A stretch of DNA of 50,980 bases from Candidatus Berkelbacteria bacterium (GTDB lineage: Bacteria > Patescibacteriota > UBA1384 > XYA2-FULL-43-10 > CAINNR01): the NCBI GenBank assembly GCA_026397235.1, contig JAPLVG010000016.1:1-50980 (forward strand). Reading direction: 5' to 3'. Both the position numbers and the translations under genes were made by a program. Below are positions 7,277-16,117 of this stretch, piece after piece. Every line of letters starts with the position of its first letter. Position 1 is the stretch's first letter. Below the pieces are notes generated by a model. That model made no database searches. It saw only the letters and a program-made list of their open reading frames with translations, and was not told the DNA's origin.

Positions 7277-9493
7277 GTGGGAAGAAAACGAAAATATCCA
7301 AAACATAAACAAAAATCTCCACTATGGTGGCAGAAGGAAGATGAGTGGGGTAATTTTGTATTTGATTGGACACTAGGTCTTGGGCCCGATACTTGGCGGG
7401 AGATTTTTGCTGTTGGTTTAATGATTTTTGCCATTATTTCATTTATGGGAATCTTCGGCGCTGCTGGCGGGATGGGTGAGAAATTAAAAATTCTCGATTA
7501 CAAACTTTTTGGTACAATGGTCGGTTATTTGGTTCCGATCGCGCTCTTCTGGTTGGGTGCTATTATTCTCTTTCCGCCAAAAGGTGGGGTTAAGTTAGCC
7601 CGTTTTGTCGGAATCGTATTATTTTTTATCTTTTTTCCAGCACTGATTCATCTCTTTATCCCGGCAGCTGATGCCAAAACAGCCGCGCTAAATGGAGAAG
7701 GCGGAGGACTTTTTGGTTTTATGGTTTCTAAACCGCTCCGAGGATCATTGGGAATATTTCCGGCATTTATTGTTTTAATTGCCGTCGCCTTGGTCTCGGT
7801 TATGATTACCTTCAATTTATCCTTATCAAAAATCTTCGGACTTAAAACTGATGGCCGTCGTGATGACGAAGAAGCAGCGGTTCCAAGTGGTGTCAAAGTT
7901 CACCGCCAGGGACAAGAAGAAGAACTTAATCCAAAGCAACCGGGTTTTGCTGAGCGATTTCGTCGGTTTTTATCCCGCCGACCGAAAATTGAAGAAGTAC
8001 CGCGGGCTCCGGTAATCGAATCTGCTCCAAGGTCAGCAGTTAAGACCAATGCAGGCAGGGTTTGGGAGTTTCCAACTTACGACATCCTGCTTGAGTCAAA
8101 CGATGTGGCAAAATCTGGTGACATCGGAAAAAATGTTGAGACGATCAAGAAATGTTTTCAGAGTTTCGGTATTGAGGTCAAAATGCAGGATGTTAATGTC
8201 GGGCCGACAGTTACTCAATATACTTTACGGCCGAACGAGGGTGTTAAATTAAATCAAATTACTACTCGTGGCACTGATATTGCTCTAGCTCTGGCGGCAA
8301 AAAGTTTGCGTGTTGAGGCGCCGATTCCGGGTAAATCGGCTGTTGGTATTGAAGTACCGAATCTTGTTGCGGCAAAAGTTACACTGAAAGAAGTTATGGC
8401 ATCGCCACAATTTAAAGCTGAAAAAAGTAAGTTGGCAATCGCACTCGGTCGTGACGTTGCTGGCGCTCCGGTTGCTATCGACTTGGAAAAAATGCCGCAC
8501 TTGATGATCGCCGGCGCCACCGGTTCCGGTAAATCTATCTGCATTAATTCAATTATCACAAATTTTCTTTTTCACAATTCGCCCGAAGATCTAAAAATAA
8601 TTCTCATCGATCCGAAGCGGGTAGAATTGACTAATTATAATGGTATCCCTCATCTATATACGCCGGTGGTGACCGAGGTTGATAAAACTGTTTCGGCCTT
8701 AAAGTGGACAGTTTATGAAATGGAACGCAGGTATAAAATCTTTTCTGAGCAAGGGAAGCGGAATGTTGTTGCCTATAATGAATCACCCGGACCGGATGGG
8801 AAACTGCCCTATATTGTCGTTGTTATTGATGAGTTGGCTGATTTAATGGCGGTTTATGCTAATGAAGTTGAGGCGTCCATTGTCCGTATCGCTCAAATGG
8901 CCCGGGCTACCGGTATCCATCTCATTGTTGCCACCCAGCGGCCTTCTGTTGACGTTCTTACCGGCTTAATTAAAGCTAACATCACTTCGCGAATTGCCTT
9001 TGCCACCGCATCGCAAATTGATTCGCGAACGATTCTTGACATGGCTGGCGCTGAGAAGCTTTTGGGAAATGGCGATATGTTATTTATCGGCAACGGTCTC
9101 GCCAAGCCGCGGCGTATTCAGGGCTGTTTTGTTTCAGATAAAGAAATAAATGAATTAGTCAATTTCTTGAAAAAACAGGGTGAGGCGGAATACGATGAAA
9201 ATATCGTTTCTTTCCGGCCGGCAAAAGCCATTGGCGGTCGCGATGCCGGTGGTTCCATTGACGATGATTTATATGAAGAAGCCATTGCCGTTGTGACAAA
9301 TTCCGGTCAGGCCTCTGCATCGCTCTTGCAGCGTCGGTTACGCGTTGGCTATGCTAGAGCCGCACGGTTATTGGATATTATGGAACAAGAAGGCGTTGTC
9401 GGTCCATCCAATGGTGCCAAGCCGCGGGATATTCTTATCAGCACGGACCAATCGGCGGGCAATAATGATAATCAATTTCCACAGGGTTATTAG
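7277..9493 (+). CDS. ftsK: DNA translocase FtsK/SpoIIIE
   Basis: Membrane-anchored hexameric motor that pumps chromosome ends through the division septum. The N-terminus has about four hydrophobic helices (residues 45-190) and is followed by a short charged linker. The motor has Walker A GATGSGKS near 413 and Walker B IVVVIDELADLM. A C-terminal winged-helix gamma domain follows (YEEAIAVV...LLQRRLRVGYARAAR, about 665-725), which reads orienting sequences. Start is GTG at 7277. Length 738 aa is typical for the short-linker form. Confidence 0.96.
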   Translation: MGRKRKYPKHKQKSPLWWQKEDEWGNFVFDWTLGLGPDTWREIFAVGLMIFAIISFMGIFGAAGGMGEKLKILDYKLFGTMVGYLVPIALFWLGAIILFPPKGGVKLARFVGIVLFFIFFPALIHLFIPAADAKTAALNGEGGGLFGFMVSKPLRGSLGIFPAFIVLIAVALVSVMITFNLSLSKIFGLKTDGRRDDEEAAVPSGVKVHRQGQEEELNPKQPGFAERFRRFLSRRPKIEEVPRAPVIESAPRSAVKTNAGRVWEFPTYDILLESNDVAKSGDIGKNVETIKKCFQSFGIEVKMQDVNVGPTVTQYTLRPNEGVKLNQITTRGTDIALALAAKSLRVEAPIPGKSAVGIEVPNLVAAKVTLKEVMASPQFKAEKSKLAIALGRDVAGAPVAIDLEKMPHLMIAGATGSGKSICINSIITNFLFHNSPEDLKIILIDPKRVELTNYNGIPHLYTPVVTEVDKTVSALKWTVYEMERRYKIFSEQGKRNVVAYNESPGPDGKLPYIVVVIDELADLMAVYANEVEASIVRIAQMARATGIHLIVATQRPSVDVLTGLIKANITSRIAFATASQIDSRTILDMAGAEKLLGNGDMLFIGNGLAKPRRIQGCFVSDKEINELVNFLKKQGEAEYDENIVSFRPAKAIGGRDAGGSIDDDLYEEAIAVVTNSGQASASLLQRRLRVGYARAARLLDIMEQEGVVGPSNGAKPRDILISTDQSAGNNDNQFPQGY

Positions 9494-9502
9494 ACTCATC
9501 AA

Positions 9503-9592
9503 ATGGAAGAAACTACACAGACAATTACACAGAATAAACACGGAATTTTTTCAGTGTATCTTCTGTGTCAAAAATCTGTGTGGTCAACTCCA
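9503..9592. repeat. ACACAGA-family foldback repeat (ftsK-rodZ)
   Basis: Left arm GAAACTACACAGACAATTAC then ACAGAATAAACACGGA; right arm TTCTGTGTC and ATCTGTGTGGT. A complete copy with both arms that could fold into a long interrupted stem. The track start of the next gene (GTG at 9565) lies inside it. Confidence 0.7.
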
Positions 9593-9618
9593 ATATTAAA
9601 TTTTTAACTCTGTTAAAA

Positions 9619-10314
9619 ATGGTTGCTGCCGGATTTAAGCTTCGAAAAATTAGAACAGTTCACACACTTGGTGAAAAACTCCGCCGTGCTCGAAAGAGGA
9701 AGGGAGTTGATTTAATTGAAGCTGAACTTTCAACAAAAGTTAGAGCAAAATATCTTGAGGCACTAGAAAATGAAGATTTTGATCTTTTGCCCAACGATAT
9801 TTATACAAAGGGATTTCTTACTACCTATGCTGAGTATCTTGGTCTTGAAAGTAAAAAAATTGTTAACCTTTGGGAACAACAAACTTTGTTAAAAAATAAG
9901 ACAGTTGATGATGATTTTCGGACGAATAAAACATTAAAAGAAAAAGCCTTTGTTATTACTCCTAGAATAATTGCCTTGTTCATTGGCGCAGTTTTTTGTT
10001 TATCTGCGGTAATTTATATTATCTTTCAAGTGATTAGTTTTGCTTCAGTCCCTAAATTAGCAATCGATTCTCCGAGCAAAGATATGGTTGTTGAAACAGA
10101 CCAGGTTTTAGTTTCCGGTAAAACCGATGCCGGAGTTAATTTGGCTGTCAATAAAGAACCAATTATCGTTGGTTCCGACGGACGATTCGGACAGTATATT
10201 GCCTTGCAAAACGGGATAAATACAATAGTCATTACAGCCACTAACAAGGCCAATAAAGAAGACAGCAAGGTTTTTGTTGTTGAGCGAAAGTCGAAGACGG
10301 CAGAAGCAAAATAG
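9619..10314 (+). CDS. RodZ-like HTH membrane protein
   Basis: Probably a cell-shape or envelope factor of the RodZ type. An N-terminal Xre/HTH_25 domain (LGEKLRRARKRKGVDLIEAE through YTKGFLTTYAEYLGL) is followed by a basic stretch, one membrane helix (IALFIGAVFCLSAVIYIIF) and an extracellular Ig-like/glucodextranase-B-like domain (SPSKDMVVETDQVLVSGKTD). This order matches RodZ-type proteins. Start moved to the ATG at 9619 because the track start lies in a repeat. It sits between ftsK and recA. Confidence 0.82.
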   Translation: MVAAGFKLRKIRTVHTLGEKLRRARKRKGVDLIEAELSTKVRAKYLEALENEDFDLLPNDIYTKGFLTTYAEYLGLESKKIVNLWEQQTLLKNKTVDDDFRTNKTLKEKAFVITPRIIALFIGAVFCLSAVIYIIFQVISFASVPKLAIDSPSKDMVVETDQVLVSGKTDAGVNLAVNKEPIIVGSDGRFGQYIALQNGINTIVITATNKANKEDSKVFVVERKSKTAEAK

Positions 10315-10318
10315 ATTG

Positions 10319-10400
10319 ATGAAACCACACAGATATTTACACAGAAAAAGCACAGAAAAAACGGTTCTGTGTCCAGTCTGTGTCATAAATCTGTGTAGTT
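10319..10400. repeat. ACACAGA-family foldback repeat (rodZ-recA)
   Basis: Left arm GAAACCACACAGATATTTAC with ACAGAAAAAGCACAGAAAAA; right arm TTCTGTGTCCAGTCTGTGTC and AATCTGTGTAGTTTC. The most complete copy in the window, with near-symmetrical arms. Confidence 0.75.
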
Positions 10401-10424
10401 TCTGCCTAATAAACAAGGAGTATC

Positions 10425-11486
10425 ATGCCCAAAAAACTGAGTGATGAACAAAAGACTGAAAAAGAAGTCTCAAAAACAAAAACTGAAAAAGCAAATATTC
10501 GCAGTGCTAAAAATGCGGCACTTGATGTTGCTTTGGCTTCAATTGAAAAACAGTTTGGCAAGGGCTCGATTATGAAATATGGTGCCGACAGCAAAATGGA
10601 TGTCGATGTCATCTCAACTGGCTCATTTGCGCTAGATCTAGCGTTGGGTGTTGGCGGCCTGCCACGTGGCCGGGTAATTGAAATCTACGGTCCGGAAGCC
10701 TCCGGCAAAACCACCTTGGCAATTCACGTCGTTTCCGAGGCGCAAAAATTGGGCGGTTTGGCGGCCTTTATCGATGCAGAGCATGCCTTTGATCCTGAGT
10801 ATGCCAAGAGAATCGGCGTTAATTTGGATGACTTACTTATCTCACAACCGGATACCGGCGAACAAGCGCTGGAAATCTGCGAAACTCTTGTAAGGTCAAA
10901 CGCCGTTGATGTCATAGTCATTGATTCGGTGGCCGCACTTGTTCCACGAGCAGAAATTGAAGGTGAAATGGGTGAAGCTCAAATGGGACTCCAGGCGCGT
11001 TTAATGTCGCAAGCGCTGCGAAAACTGACCGGCGTTATTTCCAAATCAAAAACCATGGTTATCTTCATTAACCAAATTCGAATGAAAATCGGTGTGATGT
11101 TCGGCAATCCGGAAACGACAACCGGTGGAAATGCATTAAAATTCTATGCCTCTGTTCGATTGGAGATTCGTCGTAAAGCGACATTGAAAAGAGGCGAGGA
11201 AAATGTTGGTAATCATGTCGGTGTTAAAAAAAAAAAAAATAAAGTTGCGCCACCGTTCAAAACTGCCGAATTCGATATTATGTTCGGTCAAGGAATTGAT
11301 AAGGAAGGCGAAATTATCGACTTAGGTGTCGCTGATGATATTGTTGAAAAAGCTGGTGCCTGGCTTTCCTACAACGGTGAAAAAATCGGTCAAGGCAAAG
11401 AGGGCGCCAGAGCGTTTCTGAAGGAAAATCCAAAAATCACCGCTGAAATCAAAGCCAAAATTATCGAAAAATCTAAAGAAGAATAA
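10425..11486 (+). CDS. recA: Recombinase RecA
   Basis: ATP-dependent strand-exchange protein of homologous recombination. Walker [10 protein letters not shown] is near residue 88, Walker [13 protein letters not shown] near 167, and the loop 1/2 regions [10 protein letters not shown] and [10 protein letters not shown] are present. Length 353 aa is normal. A Lys/Thr-rich N-terminal extension of about 25 residues precedes the core. AAGGAG precedes the ATG. A run of 14 A residues lies inside the gene at 11226-11239 and encodes KKKKN at a site where RecA usually has a mixed-codon VKVVKN-like sequence. The frame is intact. Confidence 0.97.
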   Translation: MPKKLSDEQKTEKEVSKTKTEKANIRSAKNAALDVALASIEKQFGKGSIMKYGADSKMDVDVISTGSFALDLALGVGGLPRGRVIEIYGPEASGKTTLAIHVVSEAQKLGGLAAFIDAEHAFDPEYAKRIGVNLDDLLISQPDTGEQALEICETLVRSNAVDVIVIDSVAALVPRAEIEGEMGEAQMGLQARLMSQALRKLTGVISKSKTMVIFINQIRMKIGVMFGNPETTTGGNALKFYASVRLEIRRKATLKRGEENVGNHVGVKKKKNKVAPPFKTAEFDIMFGQGIDKEGEIIDLGVADDIVEKAGAWLSYNGEKIGQGKEGARAFLKENPKITAEIKAKIIEKSKEE

Positions 11487-11507
11487 ATGCCTCCTGTAAT
11501 AAAAAAG

Positions 11508-11532
11508 AGAGACCTGCTGTCGGCGGGTCTCT
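11508..11532 (-). terminator. Terminator of the 11562..11909 gene
   Basis: On the minus strand AGAGACC and GGTCTCT close around a 12-nt loop and run into CTTTTTT. Confidence 0.65.
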
Positions 11533-11561
11533 TGCGGTTGGTTGATACTGTTAGTGCTGTT

Positions 11562-11909
11562 TCAAAGCTCAGCGCGATGACGTGCTTCTTCGCTCGTACC
11601 ATAACCGAGGGCGTCGGCCAGACCGGCTGCGATCAGTACGATCGCCTCATTAAGCGTTTCGTCGTCTTCTGGCAGATCCAAGCCGTCGACCATGGCCTTG
11701 GCGCAACTCTTCGTGAGGTCGTCGATCTCCTCAGGGTCGACGGCTGAGACATCCGGATTAGTAACATGTTCACGCAGGTTTAGCAGCGCCTGCAGCCTCA
11801 GTGCCGCATCTGCTAAGATGCCAGGGTGATCCACCGGATTACCACCCAGTGCCCTTACTAACTGGACAAAAATCGGCATAGCACCGCGAAAGTGGTCCAA
11901 GGCAATCAT
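11562..11909 (-). CDS. Orphan hypothetical protein (115 aa)
   Basis: Not recognised. A mostly helical, acidic, soluble protein with Ala/Leu-rich helices (GILADAALRLQALLNL, EAIVLIAAGLADALGYG). It is GC-richer than recA beside it. A minus-strand promoter (TTTACA, 17 nt, TACTAT) and a terminator bracket it. GGGAG abuts the ATG too closely, so the start could instead be the Met at residue 11. It belongs to the GC-rich orphan class with private transcription signals. Confidence 0.65.
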   Translation of the reverse strand: MIALDHFRGAMPIFVQLVRALGGNPVDHPGILADAALRLQALLNLREHVTNPDVSAVDPEEIDDLTKSCAKAMVDGLDLPEDDETLNEAIVLIAAGLADALGYGTSEEARHRAEL

Positions 11910-11931
11910 CTCCCATAGTTAGACTGAATTG

Positions 11932-11960
11932 ATAGTATCAACAATAAATACAAATGTAAA
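11932..11960 (-). promoter_or_regulatory. Minus-strand promoter of the 11562..11909 gene
   Basis: TTTACA (11960-11955), exactly 17 nt, TACTAT (11937-11932) on the minus strand. Confidence 0.6.
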
Positions 11961-11976
11961 CTGCTATTATTAACTC

Positions 11977-12072
11977 ATGAAAAAGAAATTAAAAATCCTC
12001 GAATATGCGTTTTGGCTTTTGAAATTGTTCAACGATATTTTTCGATCAGGTGATATAATTTGTTTATGTTAG
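11977..12072 (+). pseudogene. Truncated duplicate of the recX 5' end
   Basis: The ATG at 11977 opens MKKKLKILEYAFWLLKL, nearly identical to the start of the intact recX at 12812 (MKKLKILEYAFYLLEL). After about 17 codons the similarity stops and the frame closes at 12072. The DUF3800 gene begins inside the tail of this fragment. The simplest reading is that a duplication or insertion placed the DUF3800 module between recA and recX and left a recX stub. Confidence 0.7.
12054..12059 (+). promoter_or_regulatory. Extended -10 box, leaderless DUF3800 transcript
   Basis: TGATATAAT (TATAAT at 12054-12059) ends only 6 nt before the ATG at 12066, leaving no room for a Shine-Dalgarno. Confidence 0.6.
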
Positions 12073-12692
12073 TTTTTATTGACGATTCTGGTGATCCGGG
12101 GTTCAAAGTTGGCAAGGGGTCAAGCTGTGCTTTTGTAATTTGTTGCGTTATTTTTGATGATGAATTAGAAGCCGAAAAAACAGCTGTTTGTATTAAGGAG
12201 TTAAAGAGAGAATTGAAGAAAAATGATAAATATGAGTTTAAATTTAATAAAAGTTCAAAAGGATATCGCTTAAAATTTCTTTCTGCAATTAAGAAATTTA
12301 ACTTTCGAATCAGGGCGATCATTATGACAAAAGAAGTTATTTATAGTGATGAACTAAAGAATAATAAAACTTCATTTTATAACTACACAATAAAGACTGT
12401 CCTTAAACACAGTTCCGGTAAAATTAAAAATGCCAAAATTCGTCTTGATGGTCATGGCGACAGGGTATTTCGCCGGGAACTTTTAGCTTATTTACGCCGG
12501 AGTCTAAATGATGTTGATAAAAAGATGATAAAGAATTTACGATTTAGAGATTCAGGTCGAGATGTTTTGATACAACTTGCTGATATGGTTGCTGGGTCGA
12601 TTAATAGAACTTCACAAAAAGACAAAACAGATCAGAACGACTATTGGAATGTGATAAAAAGTAAAAGCGAAAATTTATGGAGATTTAAATAA
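12066..12692 (+). CDS. DUF3800 family protein
   Basis: The family is recognised from FIDDSGDPGF at the N-terminus and LIQLADMVAGSI near the C-terminus, the conserved acidic motifs of DUF3800. These proteins are predicted to have an RNase H-like fold and are often found in mobile or defence islands; the reaction is not established. Start at the ATG at 12066, behind a -10 box 6 nt away, rather than the track's TTG at 12060. The gene interrupts the recA-recX neighbourhood and is flanked by a recX stub upstream and a branched foldback element downstream, which suggests insertion. Confidence 0.85.
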   Translation: MLVFIDDSGDPGFKVGKGSSCAFVICCVIFDDELEAEKTAVCIKELKRELKKNDKYEFKFNKSSKGYRLKFLSAIKKFNFRIRAIIMTKEVIYSDELKNNKTSFYNYTIKTVLKHSSGKIKNAKIRLDGHGDRVFRRELLAYLRRSLNDVDKKMIKNLRFRDSGRDVLIQLADMVAGSINRTSQKDKTDQNDYWNVIKSKSENLWRFK

Positions 12693-12696
12693 AAAC

Positions 12697-12761
12697 GATC
12701 CACTTCCTAGCTCGGTTGTCCCGAGCACGCCACCATACGGTGACAGTTTGGAAAGTGGATC
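12697..12761. repeat. Three-way-junction foldback element
   Basis: Outer stem GATCCACTT/AAGTGGATC, extended by CC/GG across one bulged A, encloses two hairpins: CTCGG-ttgtc-CCGAG and CACC-atac-GGTG. It lies between the DUF3800 stop and recX. It could act as a terminator, a small structured RNA or a mobile foldback element. The same plan (outer stem, one bulged A, two inner hairpins) recurs at 13277. Confidence 0.6.
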
Positions 12762-12811
12762 TTTGTAACTTTAGTATAAATCTTTGAAAATTGTATGTCA
12801 ATGGGTCAATT

Positions 12812-13258
12812 ATGAAGAAACTAAAAATCCTGGAATATGCTTTTTATCTTTTAGAATTGCGTGATCGATCAATTGGTGAAATGGAGGAAAAGTTTCGCCG
12901 GAAGGAGTTTGATCCGAAGGAAATAGCCGAGACGATGAAATTTCTTATCGATAAAAATTTTTTGGATGATGAAAAGTTTGCAGCCAATTTTGTCCGATTC
13001 AAGAAGTCGATTAAACCAGTCGGCAAGTATTATCTCCAGCAAAAATTAGTAGCGAAAAAAATACCAAAGGAAATAATCGAAAAAACACTGGCGGAAAACA
13101 TTGACGAAGCATCAGAAATTGCCGAATTAGCTGATCGCTGGCTGACTAAAAACACCAAAGTTCCGAAAGAAAAAATCTACCAAAAACTCACGCGGCATTT
13201 ATTATCTCGCGGCTTTGAGTGGGAGAAAGTTCGCGAAGTAATTGCCGAGAAATTGTGA
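12812..13258 (+). CDS. recX: RecX-like regulatory protein
   Basis: RecX family proteins bind RecA filaments and inhibit RecA. The sequence is 148 aa from the ATG at 12812 and consists of three-helix repeats typical of the family: LLELRDRSIGEMEEKFRRK, LIDKNFLDDEKFAANFVRFK, and GKYYLQQKLVAKKIPKEII. RecX is usually next to recA; here the pair is separated by an orphan gene, a recX stub and DUF3800. The track's TTG start seven codons earlier is less likely. Confidence 0.85.
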   Translation: MKKLKILEYAFYLLELRDRSIGEMEEKFRRKEFDPKEIAETMKFLIDKNFLDDEKFAANFVRFKKSIKPVGKYYLQQKLVAKKIPKEIIEKTLAENIDEASEIAELADRWLTKNTKVPKEKIYQKLTRHLLSRGFEWEKVREVIAEKL

Positions 13259-13276
13259 TAAAATAGTTAATGAAAA

Positions 13277-13343
13277 GCCCTCCTACGCTCAGGTTCGTCT
13301 CGAGGACTACGACCTCGCAGCCGAAACTTCGCTTCGGAAGGGC
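13277..13343. repeat. Three-way-junction foldback element before ppsA
   Basis: Outer stem GCCCTCC/GGAAGGGC with one bulged A encloses CGAGG-actacga-CCTCG and CCGAA-acttcgc-TTCGG. The architecture mirrors the element at 12697 although the stem sequences differ. It lies in the leader region of PEP synthase. Confidence 0.55.
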
Positions 13344-13390
13344 GCGACAAAATACTATTCAATTAAATTAATGAAGTCGCGGAGGGGCGT

Positions 13391-15736
13391 ATGGCAAAAA
13401 AAGTAAATCACAAACCGTTTGTTCTCTGGTTTAAGGATGTCGGCAAAGACGACACTGAAGTTGTCGGTGGCAAAGGGGCGAATCTAGGTGAACTAACTCG
13501 TGGTGGTTTTCCAGTGCCAAATGGTTTTATTGTTACGGTTGATGCTTACTATTATTTTCTAGAAAAAACAGGAATTGGTCCGGCAATTACCAAAGCGCTA
13601 AAAGGAATAAACCCTGAGGATTCGAAAAAACTCAATTCACTATCGAAAATCATCAAAAAACATATTCTCTCGGCAAAAATGCCGGCAGAAATAGCGCTGG
13701 AAGTTGAGAAAAATTATAAAGAATTGGGCGACGTTGAGGTGGCCGTGCGTTCATCAGCTACGGCTGAAGATGGGGCAGAGGATTCTTTTGCCGGTCAGCA
13801 AATGACCTTTTTGAATACCAAAGGGCCAGCTGATGTTGTTGAGGCGTTACAAAAATGTTACGCTTCGCTATTTGAAGCCAGAGCGATTTATTATCGAGCA
13901 ATCAACAACTATGACCAAATGAAAGTTGGTCTGGCTGTACCGGTCCAGATTATGGTTCAGTCAGAAAAATCTGGGATTATGTTTACTGTTGACCCGGTAA
14001 CAGGCGATACTAACAAAATTATTATTGAAGCTGGTTATGGTTTAGGCGAGGCTATCGTTTCTGGATCAGTAACGCCTGACCGCTACATTGTTGATAAAAC
14101 TACTGAGGCTGTCGTTGCCAAAGAGGTCAATAGCCAGCCCTGGAAGATTGTACGAGCAGCTGGAGGTGGTGATAAGCACGTAGCTGTACCAATGGCCGAC
14201 AGAAAAGATCAAAAGATTACTGATGCGCAAATAATAGAATTGGCCAAACTTGGGAAAAAGATAGAGGAACATTACAATTCACCGCAAGACACTGAATTTG
14301 CGATTTCAGCTGATAAAATTTATATGGTCCAATCACGGCCAATAACAGCATTAAATAAGTCATCCGTTGCCAGTGATCAGTTATCTGAGGGATCAAAAAC
14401 GGAAAACGGACAACCGACAACGGATAACGAGGTCTTACTCCATGGTGCCGCAGCATCATTGGGATCGGCAACCGGACCGGTAAAAATTATTCATAATCGC
14501 GATCAAAATGATTTAATTCAGGAAGGCGATATTTTAGTCACAGAAATGACGACGCCGGACTTTGTTCCGGCAATGAAACGGGCCAAAGGAATTATTACAG
14601 ATACTGGCGGCCGAACTTGTCATGCGGCAATCGTTTCTCGCGAATTGGGGATTCCATGTGTTGTTGGTACCGGGACAGCCACCTCGAAACTAAAAACCGG
14701 GCAAATTGTAACCGTTGATGGTGCCAAAGGATTGGTTTATAAAGGTGCAATTCAAAGCTCAAATATCAAAGCTCAAAATCCAAATGATGCAACCAATCTG
14801 GCCAGGGGAAGCCAAGTATTTGAAGAAGTTCCAATCACCGGAACTAAAGTTTATGTAAATTTGGCTGAGCCAGAAGTTGCGGTTGAGGTCGCCAAATTAC
14901 CAGTTGACGGCGTGGGTTTGCTCCGAGCGGAATTTATGATTGCCGGAATTGGTGAGCATCCAAAAGCTATGATTGCTGATGGGCGGGGAGAAGAGTTCAC
15001 AAACAAATTGGCTCAAGGAATTGGGCAAATTGCTGCTGCTTTTGCTCCGCGGCCAGTAATTTATCGGGCAACCGATTTTAAAACCAATGAATACAGAGGG
15101 CTCAAAGGCGGTGAAAAATATGAAGGCCAGGAAGATAACCCAATGATTGGTATGCGTGGAGCACTTCGATATATTACCAATCCAGACGTTTTTAACTTGG
15201 AACTTGCCGCCATCAAAATTGTTCGTAATAAAATGGATTTGACCAATTTACACGTTATGATTCCATTTGTTCGAACTGTTGATGAAATGCGTAAATGTAA
15301 AGATTTGCTCGAAACTGCCGGGTTGTATCGATCGCCAGACTTTAAGCTTTGGATGATGGTTGAAGTGCCGTCCAACATCATTCTTTTGGAAAAATTCTTA
15401 GCTTTGGGTCTTGATGGCATTTCGCTTGGGACGAATGACCTAACACAACTAACTCTTGGAGTCGATCGCGACAATCAAGAATTGGCAAAATCATTCGATG
15501 AGCGCGATGAAGCGATTTCTTTGTCGGTTGAATATGTAATCAAAACTTGTCGGGCGCACGGAGTTACAATTTCAGTTTGCGGCCAAGCGCCATCGATTTA
15601 TCCAGAATTTACCGAACTAATGGTTCGAAACGGCGCAACTTCGGTTTCAGTAACGCCGGACGTGGCAATCCAAACCCGAAAAATTATCGCTTCGGTTGAA
15701 AAGCGTTTATTGATGCAAAATATTATTGACCGCTAG
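13391..15736 (+). CDS. ppsA: Phosphoenolpyruvate synthase
   Basis: Converts pyruvate, ATP and water to PEP, AMP and phosphate. The N-terminal ATP-grasp domain begins GGKGANLGEL and includes EVAVRSSATAEDGA. The swivelling phosphohistidine domain has GGRTCHAAIVSRELG near 405-417 with the catalytic His. The C-terminal PEP/pyruvate barrel has GLLRAEFM, SLGTNDLTQL and VCGQAPS. Length 781 aa is full. GGAGGGG precedes the ATG. Monocistronic, with a foldback element upstream and an ACACAGA repeat plus a terminator downstream. Confidence 0.97.
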   Translation: MAKKVNHKPFVLWFKDVGKDDTEVVGGKGANLGELTRGGFPVPNGFIVTVDAYYYFLEKTGIGPAITKALKGINPEDSKKLNSLSKIIKKHILSAKMPAEIALEVEKNYKELGDVEVAVRSSATAEDGAEDSFAGQQMTFLNTKGPADVVEALQKCYASLFEARAIYYRAINNYDQMKVGLAVPVQIMVQSEKSGIMFTVDPVTGDTNKIIIEAGYGLGEAIVSGSVTPDRYIVDKTTEAVVAKEVNSQPWKIVRAAGGGDKHVAVPMADRKDQKITDAQIIELAKLGKKIEEHYNSPQDTEFAISADKIYMVQSRPITALNKSSVASDQLSEGSKTENGQPTTDNEVLLHGAAASLGSATGPVKIIHNRDQNDLIQEGDILVTEMTTPDFVPAMKRAKGIITDTGGRTCHAAIVSRELGIPCVVGTGTATSKLKTGQIVTVDGAKGLVYKGAIQSSNIKAQNPNDATNLARGSQVFEEVPITGTKVYVNLAEPEVAVEVAKLPVDGVGLLRAEFMIAGIGEHPKAMIADGRGEEFTNKLAQGIGQIAAAFAPRPVIYRATDFKTNEYRGLKGGEKYEGQEDNPMIGMRGALRYITNPDVFNLELAAIKIVRNKMDLTNLHVMIPFVRTVDEMRKCKDLLETAGLYRSPDFKLWMMVEVPSNIILLEKFLALGLDGISLGTNDLTQLTLGVDRDNQELAKSFDERDEAISLSVEYVIKTCRAHGVTISVCGQAPSIYPEFTELMVRNGATSVSVTPDVAIQTRKIIASVEKRLLMQNIIDR

Positions 15737-15743
15737 AAAATAA

Positions 15744-15790
15744 TATCGAAGAAACTACACAGACAATTACACAGAATAAACACAGAAAAA
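15744..15790. repeat. ACACAGA-family repeat (after ppsA)
   Basis: GAAACTACACAGACAATTAC then ACAGAATAAACACAGAAAAA, almost the same as the left arm at 9503. The return arm is missing; a terminator hairpin follows instead. Confidence 0.65.
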
Positions 15791-15814
15791 TCCCCCTTTG
15801 CATGCGGATTTTTT
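15786..15814. terminator. Terminator of ppsA (probably bidirectional)
   Basis: AAAAATCC and GGATTTTT form an 8-bp stem around 12 nt, ending in TTTTTT. Confidence 0.6.
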
Positions 15815-15826
15815 AGTAGCAGTGAA

Positions 15827-16117
15827 TTAGTCGTTGATAAATAAGCTGTGAAGCAGAATAAAAAGCACCGTACATATGCTGACGATGATAGAAATGGTGA
15901 CAAAAACAGAGCGCTCTTTTTTTACCCAAACTGCCAGTATTCCGGTGACTAGGGCAATGATACTGGCTGGGAATGAAACTGCGCATGTCACATCCCACCA
16001 GTGATCATTGAAATTAAGCAGGCCAAATACCTTAACCAATAAAACCGAAACGATCATTGCGACCAGGAAAAAGGCATTTAACCCAACCGACCATTTACCT
16101 AGCGTAGTTTTTGGTAT
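15827..16117 (-). CDS. Small polytopic membrane protein, apparent AUA start
   Basis: Family not recognised. The track starts at an internal Met (16057), but the frame is open upstream and the extra 20 codons complete a first membrane helix (KWSVGLNAFFLVAMIVSVLL). A strong Shine-Dalgarno AAGGAGGA lies just before an in-frame ATA at 16117; no ATG, GTG or TTG is near it in that frame. With this start the protein is 96 aa with three hydrophobic helices. Either AUA is used as a rare start, or an ATG was mutated or misread. Conserved-looking features are WWDVTCAVSFPASIIALVTG and LFILLHSLF. Confidence 0.6.
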   Translation of the reverse strand: MPKTTLGKWSVGLNAFFLVAMIVSVLLVKVFGLLNFNDHWWDVTCAVSFPASIIALVTGILAVWVKKERSVFVTISIIVSICTVLFILLHSLFIND

